From Devosia rhizoryzae (lineage in GTDB: Bacteria; Pseudomonadota; Alphaproteobacteria; Rhizobiales; Devosiaceae): a DNA stretch of 64,000 nucleotides. Under the pieces are notes generated by a model. It saw nothing but the letters and a program-made list of their open reading frames with translations, was not told the origin of the DNA and searched no databases. The position numbers were made by a program, and so were the translations under genes. Below, one piece after another: positions 35,485 through 44,143 of the stretch (its first letter is position 1; the number at the start of each line of letters is the position of its first letter). The stretch is taken from assembly GCF_016698665.1 (NCBI RefSeq), contig NZ_CP068046.1:3224001-3288000 (forward strand). The letters are read 5' to 3'.

Positions 35485-35736
35485 ATGCCGAAGTCCCTTT
35501 ATACAGAGCGGCACAAGGCGATTGCGGCAGCAATTGCTCAGCAACGCCGTGTCAGTGGACTCACCCAAGTGGATGTTGCAAAGGCGATGGGCGGGAATTG
35601 GAGCCAGCCGATTATAGCGAACATCGAGAGTGGTGGACGAAGGGTAGACCTCGTGGAATTGCTCAGGATGGCGGACATCATAGGGCTGGATGCAGAAGCT
35701 CTGATCCGAACCTTGAGACAAGTGCCTGATGAGTGA
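35485..35736 (+). CDS. XRE-family DNA-binding protein
   Basis: This 83-residue Cro/CI-type helix-turn-helix protein carries RRVSGLTQVDVAKAMGGNWSQ, then PIIANIESGGRRVDLVELLRM. ATG 35485 gives a compact single-domain regulator; ATG 35413 would add an unconserved extension. It converges with the integrase gene, stops 2 bp apart, and probably regulates the island or its integrase. Confidence 0.75.
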   Translation: MPKSLYTERHKAIAAAIAQQRRVSGLTQVDVAKAMGGNWSQPIIANIESGGRRVDLVELLRMADIIGLDAEALIRTLRQVPDE

Positions 35737-35738
35737 CC

Positions 35739-37376
35739 CTAGAAGGCACTCTCCATCGCGGCCAAGAGAAGCTTGGGCGGGAAGCCCTTGCGGTTGTAGG
35801 TGTCTAGTGTTGTCGTCCCTTGCTCGTGACCAACGATTGCCATGATGTGTGGCTGCGACACGTTGGCGGCAACCAACTTGCGTACCATGGTATGCCGTAG
35901 ACTATGGAACGTCAGTTGATCGGACTTGATTTCGAGCTCGGGCAGCAGGCTCTCATTTACCCATCGGCCTAGGTTGCGCCCATAGCCGTCGGACTTGTTG
36001 TGGGGCAAGTCAGGGAATAGCCTCTCGTTTCCCCGTCGAGCCTTCATCTGCTCAAAATAGTCGAGGAAGCCGAATCCGATTAGTCGGGGATGAATCGGCA
36101 CAATCCGCTTGGAAGCAGCGTTCTTGAGCTTCTTCAGTGTGCCCGGCTTTCGATTGATGTCGAAACACCAAACGCCATCCACCTGTAAGATGTCGTCTAG
36201 ATGGAGCTGTGCGATCTCGTTGAGCCGAGCTCCTGTATGGATCGCAATAAGCGTTCCCCATTTGTGATGGTCCTTCTGACCAACTCGCCCGAACAGAACT
36301 GCATCTTGGATCAGCTTAAGCTGAGCATCTGTAAACGGCAGGCGGGGTGCATCATCATCGGATTTATTGGTGCGCAGCGATAGGCCACTAAATGGATTAG
36401 CCTCGCAGTGCCCGTTCTGGACGGCCCAGTTGAACATCCCGTTGTACGTGTGCAGGTATTTATTGATGGATAGATTATGGAGCTTTGGGACGTTGGGCAT
36501 ATCGAGGACTTCCACCAAAGGCTTGCCCCGTGTCACTCTGCCTTTGTTCCGATTAGCTGGATAGACTAGTAGCGTGTCGCGCATTAGGTGGGCCTGCTTG
36601 CGACCAACCTCACGAGCCGGAAAGTCTCGCCCGAGACGCTCGTATAGCAACTCAATGTGCTCGTCCTTGGCAGCCTCGGTCTTGCTCGTCCAGCGACCTT
36701 CGCGCTTGGCATACTTCCAAAACTCACTGACCAGTTCTGCAATGGTCAGGGGTGTCAACTCCAGCTGTTGAGCCTTCTGGTCCACCGAAACCGGACCAGG
36801 CGAAAAATCAATGGTTTCGGCCTTGCTACTGTAGTTAAGGGCTGCCTCCAGATAGGCTTGGCGCCCCTTAAAAATCAGTGTGCCAAGCTTATCAGTAAGC
36901 TCGTCCGTATGTTCGATCTGTAATTCGTATTGCTGCAAGAACTCGGCAACTTCTTGCTTAGCCCACTCGACGCTAAGAAAACCATCGGCAACTTGATCCT
37001 GCGTCAATCGGATGGTCTCATTGCATTGACGCTGCATGATCTTTGACAGCGGCCCGTCAGCATCGATGCGAGCTTCGGCTCTGGCTACCATTTTGGCGAA
37101 GTGCGAATGCACCAATTCGCGCAGCTGTTTATGGTCCATCAGCCTGTGCACACCACGTTGAATTAGCATTTGGGTGAGATAGCGCAGGGGCGATGCAAGC
37201 TGCAACGCTTGTCTAGGCTCGCGGGTGCGAAGAGATATTTTGATGCTGTAAGCTTTGCTAGAAGCCTCAGGCTCCCCAGGCACGGTCCAGCGAAAATAGA
37301 ATATGCCGTGCCGGGAGCGCTGTAGATAGGTCGGATTGAACAAGCCGATGTCCCACTTGGTTGTCCCACCAAGCAA
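35739..37376 (-). CDS. Tyrosine recombinase/site-specific integrase
   Basis: This 545-residue integrase has an N-terminal region with RHGIFYFRWTVPGEP (DUF6538-like), a central SAM-like core-binding domain and a C-terminal catalytic domain. Catalytic residues are seen in HTGARLNEIAQL (Arg), HSLRHTMVRKLV (HxxR), VGHEQGTTTLDTYNRKGF (His and nucleophile Tyr). The likely start is TTG 37376, 30 bp before the attachment repeat; no earlier ATG is available. Position next to tRNA-Ala and orientation toward the island interior fit integration into this tRNA. Confidence 0.93.
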   Translation of the reverse strand: MLGGTTKWDIGLFNPTYLQRSRHGIFYFRWTVPGEPEASSKAYSIKISLRTREPRQALQLASPLRYLTQMLIQRGVHRLMDHKQLRELVHSHFAKMVARAEARIDADGPLSKIMQRQCNETIRLTQDQVADGFLSVEWAKQEVAEFLQQYELQIEHTDELTDKLGTLIFKGRQAYLEAALNYSSKAETIDFSPGPVSVDQKAQQLELTPLTIAELVSEFWKYAKREGRWTSKTEAAKDEHIELLYERLGRDFPAREVGRKQAHLMRDTLLVYPANRNKGRVTRGKPLVEVLDMPNVPKLHNLSINKYLHTYNGMFNWAVQNGHCEANPFSGLSLRTNKSDDDAPRLPFTDAQLKLIQDAVLFGRVGQKDHHKWGTLIAIHTGARLNEIAQLHLDDILQVDGVWCFDINRKPGTLKKLKNAASKRIVPIHPRLIGFGFLDYFEQMKARRGNERLFPDLPHNKSDGYGRNLGRWVNESLLPELEIKSDQLTFHSLRHTMVRKLVAANVSQPHIMAIVGHEQGTTTLDTYNRKGFPPKLLLAAMESAF

Positions 37377-37409
37377 AACCAGTAGCTAAGTCCTTGATCT
37401 GTATCGGAA

Positions 37410-37485
<76 letters not shown>

Positions 37486-37535
37486 TCACCGGCACCATAT
37501 ATGGCGAAACTCGGCGGAGCCGACAAGGCCCGTTG

Positions 37536-38552
37536 CTAGACGAGGCGGTGCTCGACGAGGCTTCTTGCGGTGGCGAGAATGGCCTCTTCGGACGGGATGA
37601 GCGGGCGGCCGAGGAGTTGGGTGGCAGCGCTCGGGTCGAGGCGCTTGGCGTAGCCGAGTTCGCCGATATTGTCGCGCACGTCGCGATCAAAGAGGGCGTA
37701 GAGCCGAACGGCCCAATCGGGGAGTTCGACGCGCGGGATGCGCCGGTCGGGATAGTGCTGGCGGAGGAGGCGCGCCGCATCGATGAAAAAGAGCGCGCTG
37801 TCGCCCATGGGAAAGCGCCGGCCGCCGGCTTCGGGGCTGGTCATAGCGGCGACATGGGCTGCGGCGACGTCGCGCACGTCGACGGCGGTGATCGGGATTT
37901 TGGGCGCGACCGGCACGGAGCCATCCATCAGGCGCTTGACGAGGGTAGCCGAGGTTCCGGGGTCATCGTCGAGCAGCGGGCCGAAGATGGCGCTCGGATT
38001 TATGGTGGCGAGGGCGTCGTGGCGGCCGGCGGCGTCCATGATTTCCCAGGCGCGGCGTTCGGCGCGGGTCTTGGACTCGATATAGGCGTTGAGCGGCCGG
38101 TCGCCGAGCACGGTCCAGTCGTTGGGGCCGAAGGGCGTGGTGCGGGTCTTGTCGTGGCCATAGGCGATGGCGGCCATGGAAGAGGTCAGCACCACGCGCT
38201 CGACATGGGCCGAAAGTGCAGCATTGAGCGCGCGTTCGGTGCCAGCGACGGCCGGGCCGATCAGTTCGTTGCGATCCTTGGGCATGGTCAGGGTGAAGGG
38301 CGAGGCGGTGTGCTGGAGATAGCGCACGCCTTCCATCGCTTCGGCCCAGTTTCGATCGGCGCTGAGATCGAGTTCGATAAACTCTAGCCGTGAAATGTCG
38401 GCCACGGCCTGGCTCAGGGTTTGCCGGACTTTTTCGGCCTTGCTCAGCTTGCGGACGCTGCCGCGCACCTCAAAACCGCTATTGAGGAGCGCCAGGGCGA
38501 TGTGACCGCCCAGGAAGCCCGAAATGCCGGTGAGGAGGACCCGGTCGGCCAT
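37536..38552 (-). CDS. NAD(P)-dependent epimerase/dehydratase (extended SDR, aldehyde reductase-like)
   Basis: This 338-residue extended short-chain dehydrogenase has nucleotide site [16 protein letters not shown] at residues 8-23, [20 protein letters not shown] and the catalytic YIESKTRAE (YxxxK). It resembles dihydroflavonol-reductase-like aldehyde reductases; substrate unknown. Its ATG overlaps the stop of the upstream Gfo/Idh gene (TAATG), so both are co-translated. Confidence 0.88.
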   Translation of the reverse strand: MADRVLLTGISGFLGGHIALALLNSGFEVRGSVRKLSKAEKVRQTLSQAVADISRLEFIELDLSADRNWAEAMEGVRYLQHTASPFTLTMPKDRNELIGPAVAGTERALNAALSAHVERVVLTSSMAAIAYGHDKTRTTPFGPNDWTVLGDRPLNAYIESKTRAERRAWEIMDAAGRHDALATINPSAIFGPLLDDDPGTSATLVKRLMDGSVPVAPKIPITAVDVRDVAAAHVAAMTSPEAGGRRFPMGDSALFFIDAARLLRQHYPDRRIPRVELPDWAVRLYALFDRDVRDNIGELGYAKRLDPSAATQLLGRPLIPSEEAILATARSLVEHRLV

Positions 38553-39559
38553 TAACGGGCGACGTCCGCCCAGCCGCCGCTGCGCTCGCTTTCGAAGATC
38601 GCGTCGATCACCCGCATCGAGGCGATGGCGTCTTCGGTGTCCCAGGGCAGGGGCTTGTTGCCAAGGACAGCCTGGGCGAAGGCTTCGGCCTGTTCGGTAT
38701 ATTGATCGACGGCGGGCAGGATTTCGCGGCGGGCGAGCGAGCCGTCGAAGGGCGCGCCGACGTCGATGGTGATGGCGGTGCGTTCGTCGGGCGGGGCGTT
38801 GAAGGGGATGACGATTTCGAGCTTGGCCTTGGAGCCAAAAACCTGGACGCGCTGATGGCCGGCGGTCTGGGTGGAACAGGTGAAGTTGAGCTGCCGTCCG
38901 CCGCCGAAATCGGCCATGACGCTGGCCAGGCGATCGGTGCCGAAATTCTCGTCGCGATCGACCAGCGAAACGACGCGCCTGGGCTCAGCCTCGAACAGGT
39001 AGCGCCCGGCGGTGATCGGGTAGCAGCCGATATCCATGATGCCGCCACCGCCGATATCGGCCATATTGCGCACATTGTTGGGGTCGGCATTGAAGTAGGT
39101 GAAGACGGCGTTGATGGAGCGGATATCGCCGAGCTCGCCGGAGCGGATGATCTCGCGGGCGCGGGCCCATTGCGGGTGGAAGCGCACCATGAAGGCTTCG
39201 AGCACGATGATGCCCTTGGGCACCTCACCCAGTTGTTCGGCCTCGGCCGCGGAAAGGGCAATCGGCTTTTCGCAAAGCACATGCTTGCCGGCGCGGGCTG
39301 CCGCCAGCGTCATCGGGATGTGGAGGTGATTGGGCAGGGGATTGTAGATGGCGTCGATTTCGGGATCGGCGAAGAGCTCTTCGTAGGAGCCATATGCTTT
39401 CTCAATCCCCAGCTGGTCGGCTGCGGAACGAGCCTTTGCGCCATCGCGCGAGGCGATGGCGACGACCTCGGAGCTGGGCGACTTCTGGATGGCAGGCGTG
39501 ACCTTCTGCATGCCGATATTGGCGGTGGACAGAATGCCCCAGCGGACTTTGTTCGACAT
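38552..39559 (-). CDS. Gfo/Idh/MocA-family oxidoreductase
   Basis: This 335-residue NAD(P)-dependent dehydrogenase of sugar or cyclitol type has N-terminal WGILSTANIGMQKVTPAI, the EKP motif in GKHVLCEKPIAL, and VLEAFMVRFHP and GGGIMDIGCYPI in the C-terminal domain. The start at 39559 has AGGAGA about 8 nt upstream; an in-frame start at 39604 is less likely. With the downstream SDR it may form a two-step sugar or polyol conversion, which is inference. Confidence 0.92.
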   Translation of the reverse strand: MSNKVRWGILSTANIGMQKVTPAIQKSPSSEVVAIASRDGAKARSAADQLGIEKAYGSYEELFADPEIDAIYNPLPNHLHIPMTLAAARAGKHVLCEKPIALSAAEAEQLGEVPKGIIVLEAFMVRFHPQWARAREIIRSGELGDIRSINAVFTYFNADPNNVRNMADIGGGGIMDIGCYPITAGRYLFEAEPRRVVSLVDRDENFGTDRLASVMADFGGGRQLNFTCSTQTAGHQRVQVFGSKAKLEIVIPFNAPPDERTAITIDVGAPFDGSLARREILPAVDQYTEQAEAFAQAVLGNKPLPWDTEDAIASMRVIDAIFESERSGGWADVAR

Positions 39560-39717
39560 GTAGAGGTCTCCTCGTTGCGGGTGCTTGGGTAGGCTTTCGC
39601 TCACCGAACTGTCAACGCCGCGCGATTAACCATGGTCCGTTCTGCCACCGTTCCGCCGGGTTGGTTGTGTTAACGTCCTCTTAAGGCCCTGGGGAGGGCC
39701 ACAGCGTCGGGGCTTTC

Positions 39718-41052
39718 ATGCAGCTTAAACCCAATGCCTACCGTCTCAGCGAAACCGTGCGCGGCGTCGAGACGATGAGCCGCTTTGCCTTGGCGGTGCT
39801 GGCGCTCGCCTCGGGCGTCTATACCTATCTGGGCGTGCGCGGGCTCTTGGACGGCTCGGCGACCTTCGTCTTTTTCGCGGCCATCATTTATTCGGCGGCG
39901 GTGTCCGTTGCGATCTACGCCTTCTGGACCTTCATGATGCGCTTCGTGCCGCTGGTGACGGGGGGCGTGCAGCGCGTGGCGCTTTTCATCACCATGGCTA
40001 TCGGGTGCCTCATGATCATGGCGATGAGCTCCTGGCTCAATGCCGCGGCGCTGGCCGGGTCGGCGGCGACCGAACAGCATATGGCGGTAACACTTCAGGG
40101 TTACGCCGAGGACCTCGACCGTGCCCATGCCAATGCGCTGGCGGCGCAGTCGCTGCTGCCGGACGTGCAGCGTGCGGCAGAGCGGTTTTCCGGCCTTGCT
40201 GCAGATGAACGGGAATCCGGTGCGCTGACCGGCACGACGGGTTCGGGAAGCGTCGTGCAGTTGCTGCAGCAGATGGGCACGCAGATGAACCAGCTGGCCA
40301 CCACGATTACCAGCTCGCGTGACGAGGTCGCCTTGCAGTTCGAGCAAGGATCGGCGCGGCTGGCCACGATGCGCGAATTGGTTTCGACGCCAGGCGCCAT
40401 CGAGCCGCGTACCGATGCCTTCCAGGCCGAAGCGGTGCAGCTCACTGCTGTGATTGCTGCGCTGCAGCAGACCGGCGTTGCGTCGTCAGTGCGGCGCGCT
40501 GCCGAGGATCTGTCGGCAGGCTTTATTGCCCCAGTTGCCGATGGCACCGTGGGTGATCTGGCCACACGGCAGAACCAGGTGATCGAAACGGTTCGTGCCT
40601 CGGTTGCCGCACAGTCGGCAGCATTGTCGACGGCAGCGGACGAAATCCTCGCGACCGAAGAAGTGCCGCAGCGGCGCTATGTTCCGCTGTCGAGTGCCGA
40701 GGCCGTGTTGCGCTATTGGCAGGATTTTATTCCGAGCTGGGCCGGCGCGATCTCGATCGACCTCCTGCCCGTGGTGCTGGTCCTGGTGCTGATGATCGTC
40801 AATGACGCGATGCGTAAGGATTCCCAGTCGCTCGAAGAAGCCGAGAACATCACCGCGGCGGAAATGCTGCGGGCCATGTCGATCTACCGGCAGATGGAGA
40901 CCGCCGGGATCGATGTGGCGACAGGTAGGCCCAAGGAAGAGCCTGAGGAGCCCGTGCCGCCCGCCGAGGTGGTCGCCATTGAACCGGATACGACGGTGAC
41001 CCCGATCGAAACGGCGCAGCGCAAGCGGGGTGACGGGCCGCGTCCGGCATGA
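39718..41052 (+). CDS. Conserved membrane protein with periplasmic helical domain, unknown function
   Basis: This 444-residue protein has three TM helices at about 23-44, 48-73 and 84-107, a long helical, Ala/Gln-rich soluble region (about 108-330) and a fourth TM at about 342-363, then a cytoplasmic Pro/Glu-rich tail. The soluble region looks coiled-coil-like (for example VVQLLQQMGTQMNQL), giving a sensor- or scaffold-like outline. I recognise no named domain. Its last 4 bp overlap the ClpP-like gene (ATGA), so they likely work together at the membrane. Confidence 0.75.
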   Translation: MQLKPNAYRLSETVRGVETMSRFALAVLALASGVYTYLGVRGLLDGSATFVFFAAIIYSAAVSVAIYAFWTFMMRFVPLVTGGVQRVALFITMAIGCLMIMAMSSWLNAAALAGSAATEQHMAVTLQGYAEDLDRAHANALAAQSLLPDVQRAAERFSGLAADERESGALTGTTGSGSVVQLLQQMGTQMNQLATTITSSRDEVALQFEQGSARLATMRELVSTPGAIEPRTDAFQAEAVQLTAVIAALQQTGVASSVRRAAEDLSAGFIAPVADGTVGDLATRQNQVIETVRASVAAQSAALSTAADEILATEEVPQRRYVPLSSAEAVLRYWQDFIPSWAGAISIDLLPVVLVLVLMIVNDAMRKDSQSLEEAENITAAEMLRAMSIYRQMETAGIDVATGRPKEEPEEPVPPAEVVAIEPDTTVTPIETAQRKRGDGPRPA

Positions 41053-41843
41053 CAACCTTGGCGCCAAAAACGAATGGCGGGCTTCGCGGCTGGCTGAGCG
41101 GGCTCGAAGACGGCGCGGTTTTGCGCTTTGCTTTTTATGCCTTGCTCGCCGGCACGGTTGGCGTGCTCTATGTCGACTTCCGCGAGATGGCTTCGGTTGC
41201 CCCGCCACCGGCCTTGACGCAGATGCCGCAGCCGATCCTGCCGCCAGCAACGACGCCGAGCGGCGGCGGGCAGGAGCGTCCGCCGGTCACCAGCAGTCCC
41301 GAGCTCTTGGAAGCGCCGCTCGAGATCGCGCTTGCCAGCGGCGGCAAGCTGACCTTGACCGGGACGATCGATCCGGGGTCGTCGGCGAGGTTCCTGGCCG
41401 AGATCGAGGCGCGCGGGGAATATGTGTCAACCGTGCTGCTGGATTCGCCTGGCGGCTCGGTGGACGATGCCCTTAGCATTGGCCGGCTGATTCGAGAGCG
41501 GGACCTCTCCACCGAAGTCGCCAATGGCGGATTGTGTGCTTCGTCCTGCCCGCTGATCTTTGCGGGTGGCACGGAGCGGATCGCCGGGCGCGAGGCAGCT
41601 GTGGGCGTTCATCAGATTTATGCGGCGGCACTCAGCGCCACCCCTATCGACGCGCTCAGCGTAGCGGGCGTCGCCATGGCCGATGCGCAAGCGGTGACCG
41701 CCGACATCACCCGCTATCTGGGCGATGGCGGGGTTGATCCGGCGCTGTGGCTCCATGCGCTCGAAACGCCGCCAAGCCAGCTTTATTATTTTTCTCCGGA
41801 GGAAATGGAAGCGCTCAAGCTCGTGACCCGATGGAGTGAATAA
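41049..41843 (+). CDS. Membrane-anchored ClpP/SppA-like periplasmic protease
   Basis: This 264-residue protein has one N-terminal TM helix (about 28-45), a Pro-rich linker and a ClpP-crotonase-fold domain. VLLDSPGGSVDDALSIGRLI is the substrate-binding loop, GGLCASSCPLIFAGG carries the probable nucleophilic Ser and AVGVHQIYA the likely His. This is the COG3904-type predicted periplasmic protein. Two Cys flank the Ser region. Coupled to the four-TM protein upstream by a 4-bp overlap; targets unknown. Confidence 0.8.
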   Translation: MTTLAPKTNGGLRGWLSGLEDGAVLRFAFYALLAGTVGVLYVDFREMASVAPPPALTQMPQPILPPATTPSGGGQERPPVTSSPELLEAPLEIALASGGKLTLTGTIDPGSSARFLAEIEARGEYVSTVLLDSPGGSVDDALSIGRLIRERDLSTEVANGGLCASSCPLIFAGGTERIAGREAAVGVHQIYAAALSATPIDALSVAGVAMADAQAVTADITRYLGDGGVDPALWLHALETPPSQLYYFSPEEMEALKLVTRWSE

Positions 41844-41919
41844 AGATCAACGCTGACGGAACCGGAGGAGGACCGGGCCGTTTCGCGGGGAAATAACAAA
41901 AACGGAGGAGGAGGCTAGA

Positions 41920-42207
41920 ATGACACAAGCCCATATGCTGACGCGGCATCGGGATATCCAGAACTGGGTAAGTGACCGCAAGGGCACCCCGGCGATCGCG
42001 CGTGTGCGCAATAGTTTGGGCGAGATGCGGGCGCAGCTCAAGCTGCGGTTCGCGCAGGGCCCCAAGCCGGCAAGCCTTAGCGTTGAGGACGGAATGAGCC
42101 CGTGTTCGTGGACGGCGTGGCTGGCAGAGCTTGATCGCCAGCAGCTGGCCCTGAAGGTGGAGCCGACGGGGCAGTGCGAGCTGGTTTCGCGGCAGGCGAT
42201 GAATTAG
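41920..42207 (+). CDS. Small conserved hypothetical protein
   Basis: This 95-residue protein starts MTQAHMLTRHRDIQNWVSDR, with KGTPAIARVRN next and a later SPCSWTAWLAELDRQQLALKV. I recall similar H-x-x-I-x-x-W-x-x-x-R-x-G-x-P-A proteins in alphaproteobacteria without known function. GGAGGAGG lies about 8 nt before the ATG. It follows the ClpP-like gene by 76 bp and is upstream of a palindromic element. Confidence 0.7.
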   Translation: MTQAHMLTRHRDIQNWVSDRKGTPAIARVRNSLGEMRAQLKLRFAQGPKPASLSVEDGMSPCSWTAWLAELDRQQLALKVEPTGQCELVSRQAMN

Positions 42208-42228
42208 GGGGGTAGCTGCGAAGGCCGG

Positions 42229-42344
42229 CCCCCACCCGGCCTCCCCCGTAAGGCGGGGGAGGAGTCTCATCGAGATTGAAGCTGTGTTTGTGGTCTTGCA
42301 CGGAACAGCTCCTCCCCCGACTAACGGGGGAGGTTGGGTGGGGG
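42229..42344. repeat. Intergenic palindromic element, type A copy 4
   Basis: CCCCCACCC and GGGTGGGGG outer arms and inner CTCCCCC/GGGGGAGG hairpins are separated by about 50 unconserved bases. It lies between two convergent genes. Confidence 0.8.
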
Positions 42345-42353
42345 TCCTTGCGG

Positions 42354-43361
42354 TTACCGCGGCGTGACGCCCAGGGATTCGGCGAGCAGGGCATAGGAGC
42401 GGCGGCGCAGGTCGTAGGAGTGGATGGTCGTCGTGACCATGACTTCGTCGGCTCCGGCGGCCTTGGCCTTTTCGGTGATGGCTTCCGCCATTTGTTCGGG
42501 GCTGCCGACCAGCCAGAGCGTCGATTGCTGATCGATGACGGCCTGTTGCTGTGGCGTTAGCTTGTGGTTCATGGCTTCTTCGGGCGAGGTGAGCTGGCGC
42601 TGCTCGCCGGTGACGAAGCGGGCCCAGTTGACCGCCTGGGAAATGCCCAGGTGCCTGGCTTCTTCCTCCGTCGGCGCGCAGATCACCGAGAGGCAGAGAA
42701 TGGTGCGGGGCTCCGGAAAATCCCCGGAGGGCTGGAAGGCTTCACGGTAGGCGGCGAAGGCTGGGGCCGCCGGGGTGTGGCTGAAATGGGCGGCAAAGGC
42801 ATAACCAAAGCCGAGCTGGCCGGCGGCCTGGGCGCTGGCACCGGACGATCCGAGCAGCCATTTGGGCGGCAGCGACACGCCGCCGGGCGAGACCGGGACG
42901 CGCGAGAACGGGTGATCGGGTGGAAAATTGTCTTCGTCGAAGGCCATGAGCTCGGCGAGGTAGGCCGAGAATTCCTCGCCGCCGCCGGAGCGCAAGGCGC
43001 GCATGGCATAGCCGTCGCCCCCGGGGGCGCGGCCGAGGCCGAGGTCGATGCGGTCCGGATGGAGCGCTTCGAGCGTGCGATAGGCCTCGGCAATGCGCAG
43101 GGGCGCATGGTTGAGCAGCATGACGCCGCCCGAACCAACGCGAATGTTTTTGGTCGCCGCGGCGGCGCTGCCGATCAGGATTTCAGGGACCGAGGAGGCG
43201 ATGGAAGGCATGCCATGATGCTCGGCATACCAGAGGCGGTTGTAGCCCAGCCCATCTGCCGCCTGCGCTAATTTCACCGTTTCGGCCATGGCTTCCACTG
43301 TGCTGGAGCCAAAGGCGATGGGGGCTAGATCCTGGAGCGAAAGGGCGAATTGTGCGGGCAT
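42354..43361 (-). CDS. LLM-class flavin-dependent oxidoreductase
   Basis: This 335-residue luciferase-like monooxygenase family protein has GYNRLWYAEHHGMPSIAS near residue 40, RVGSGGVMLLNHAPLRIAE, and DLGLGRAPGGDGYAMRALR. These match group 1 LLM proteins (MsnO8 type), which use reduced flavin. The substrate is not predictable. It stands alone between a palindrome and the divergent PagL-like gene. Confidence 0.92.
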   Translation of the reverse strand: MPAQFALSLQDLAPIAFGSSTVEAMAETVKLAQAADGLGYNRLWYAEHHGMPSIASSVPEILIGSAAAATKNIRVGSGGVMLLNHAPLRIAEAYRTLEALHPDRIDLGLGRAPGGDGYAMRALRSGGGEEFSAYLAELMAFDEDNFPPDHPFSRVPVSPGGVSLPPKWLLGSSGASAQAAGQLGFGYAFAAHFSHTPAAPAFAAYREAFQPSGDFPEPRTILCLSVICAPTEEEARHLGISQAVNWARFVTGEQRQLTSPEEAMNHKLTPQQQAVIDQQSTLWLVGSPEQMAEAITEKAKAAGADEVMVTTTIHSYDLRRRSYALLAESLGVTPR

Positions 43362-43546
43362 GATCGAAACAATCTGTGCTGAAAATCTTGATCGTTAGAT
43401 CACGATGGAAGGCCCTAAGGTCAAGGCCGGATCGGGATTTTGTGACACAGCGGGCGCCATTTGCGCAGGGCAGGGCCGAAATACGCTTGACCGGGGCGGC
43501 TTGTGGGCCCCTTAGATAGGCCAATCTGTGGCAAGGATGGCCGGCG

Positions 43547-44143
43547 ATGAAGCGTGTCTTGAGTGCAGTTGCGACCCTTGCGATCCTGGCGGCAAGTCCG
43601 GCCCTGGCCCAGGATGCGGCGCCCGGTTCTTTTTCGGCTGGCGTTCTCGACATCGTCGATGAGGTTCGTATCGGCGGGCATTTCCACGAAATCTACTGGA
43701 CCATGCTGCCGCAGAACCCGCAGGACTGGTACTGGAAGCGGCTCGAGGATGTGAGCTTCGACGTCTTGTTCACGACGCCCGACGCCGATTTTTTCCGCTG
43801 GATCGGTGCGCCGCGCCCAGAACTTGGTGCCACCATCAACACCAAGGGCCAGGACAGCCTTTTCCATCTGGGCCTCACCTGGCAGCTGCCGATCTTTGAG
43901 ACCCCGCTCTACCTCGAAGGCACCTTTGGCGCGGCCGCTCATACCGGCTATCTGACGAATGCGCCGGCTGGTTATCGCAATTTCGGCTGCCAGGTGAATT
44001 TCTACGAACGCTTCGGCATCGGCGCAAACCTTAGCGACAACGTCACGGCGACGGTGACCTACGAGCACACGTCCAATGCTGGTCTGTGCCAGGCCAATGC
44101 CGGGCTCTCCAACTTTGGCGTGCGGCTGGGCTGGAAGTTCTAG
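43547..44143 (+). CDS. Acyloxyacyl hydrolase / lipid A 3-O-deacylase (PagL-like)
   Basis: This 198-residue outer-membrane beta-barrel has a signal peptide ending ASPALA-QDAA. The C-terminal part YEHTSNAGLCQANAGLSNFG contains the H-x-S pair of PagL deacylases and ends in an aromatic residue (LGWKF), as expected for an outer-membrane barrel. PagL removes an acyl chain from lipid A and lowers endotoxicity. The gene converges on the flavoprotein gene with a 4-bp overlap of stops. Confidence 0.83.
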   Translation: MKRVLSAVATLAILAASPALAQDAAPGSFSAGVLDIVDEVRIGGHFHEIYWTMLPQNPQDWYWKRLEDVSFDVLFTTPDADFFRWIGAPRPELGATINTKGQDSLFHLGLTWQLPIFETPLYLEGTFGAAAHTGYLTNAPAGYRNFGCQVNFYERFGIGANLSDNVTATVTYEHTSNAGLCQANAGLSNFGVRLGWKF

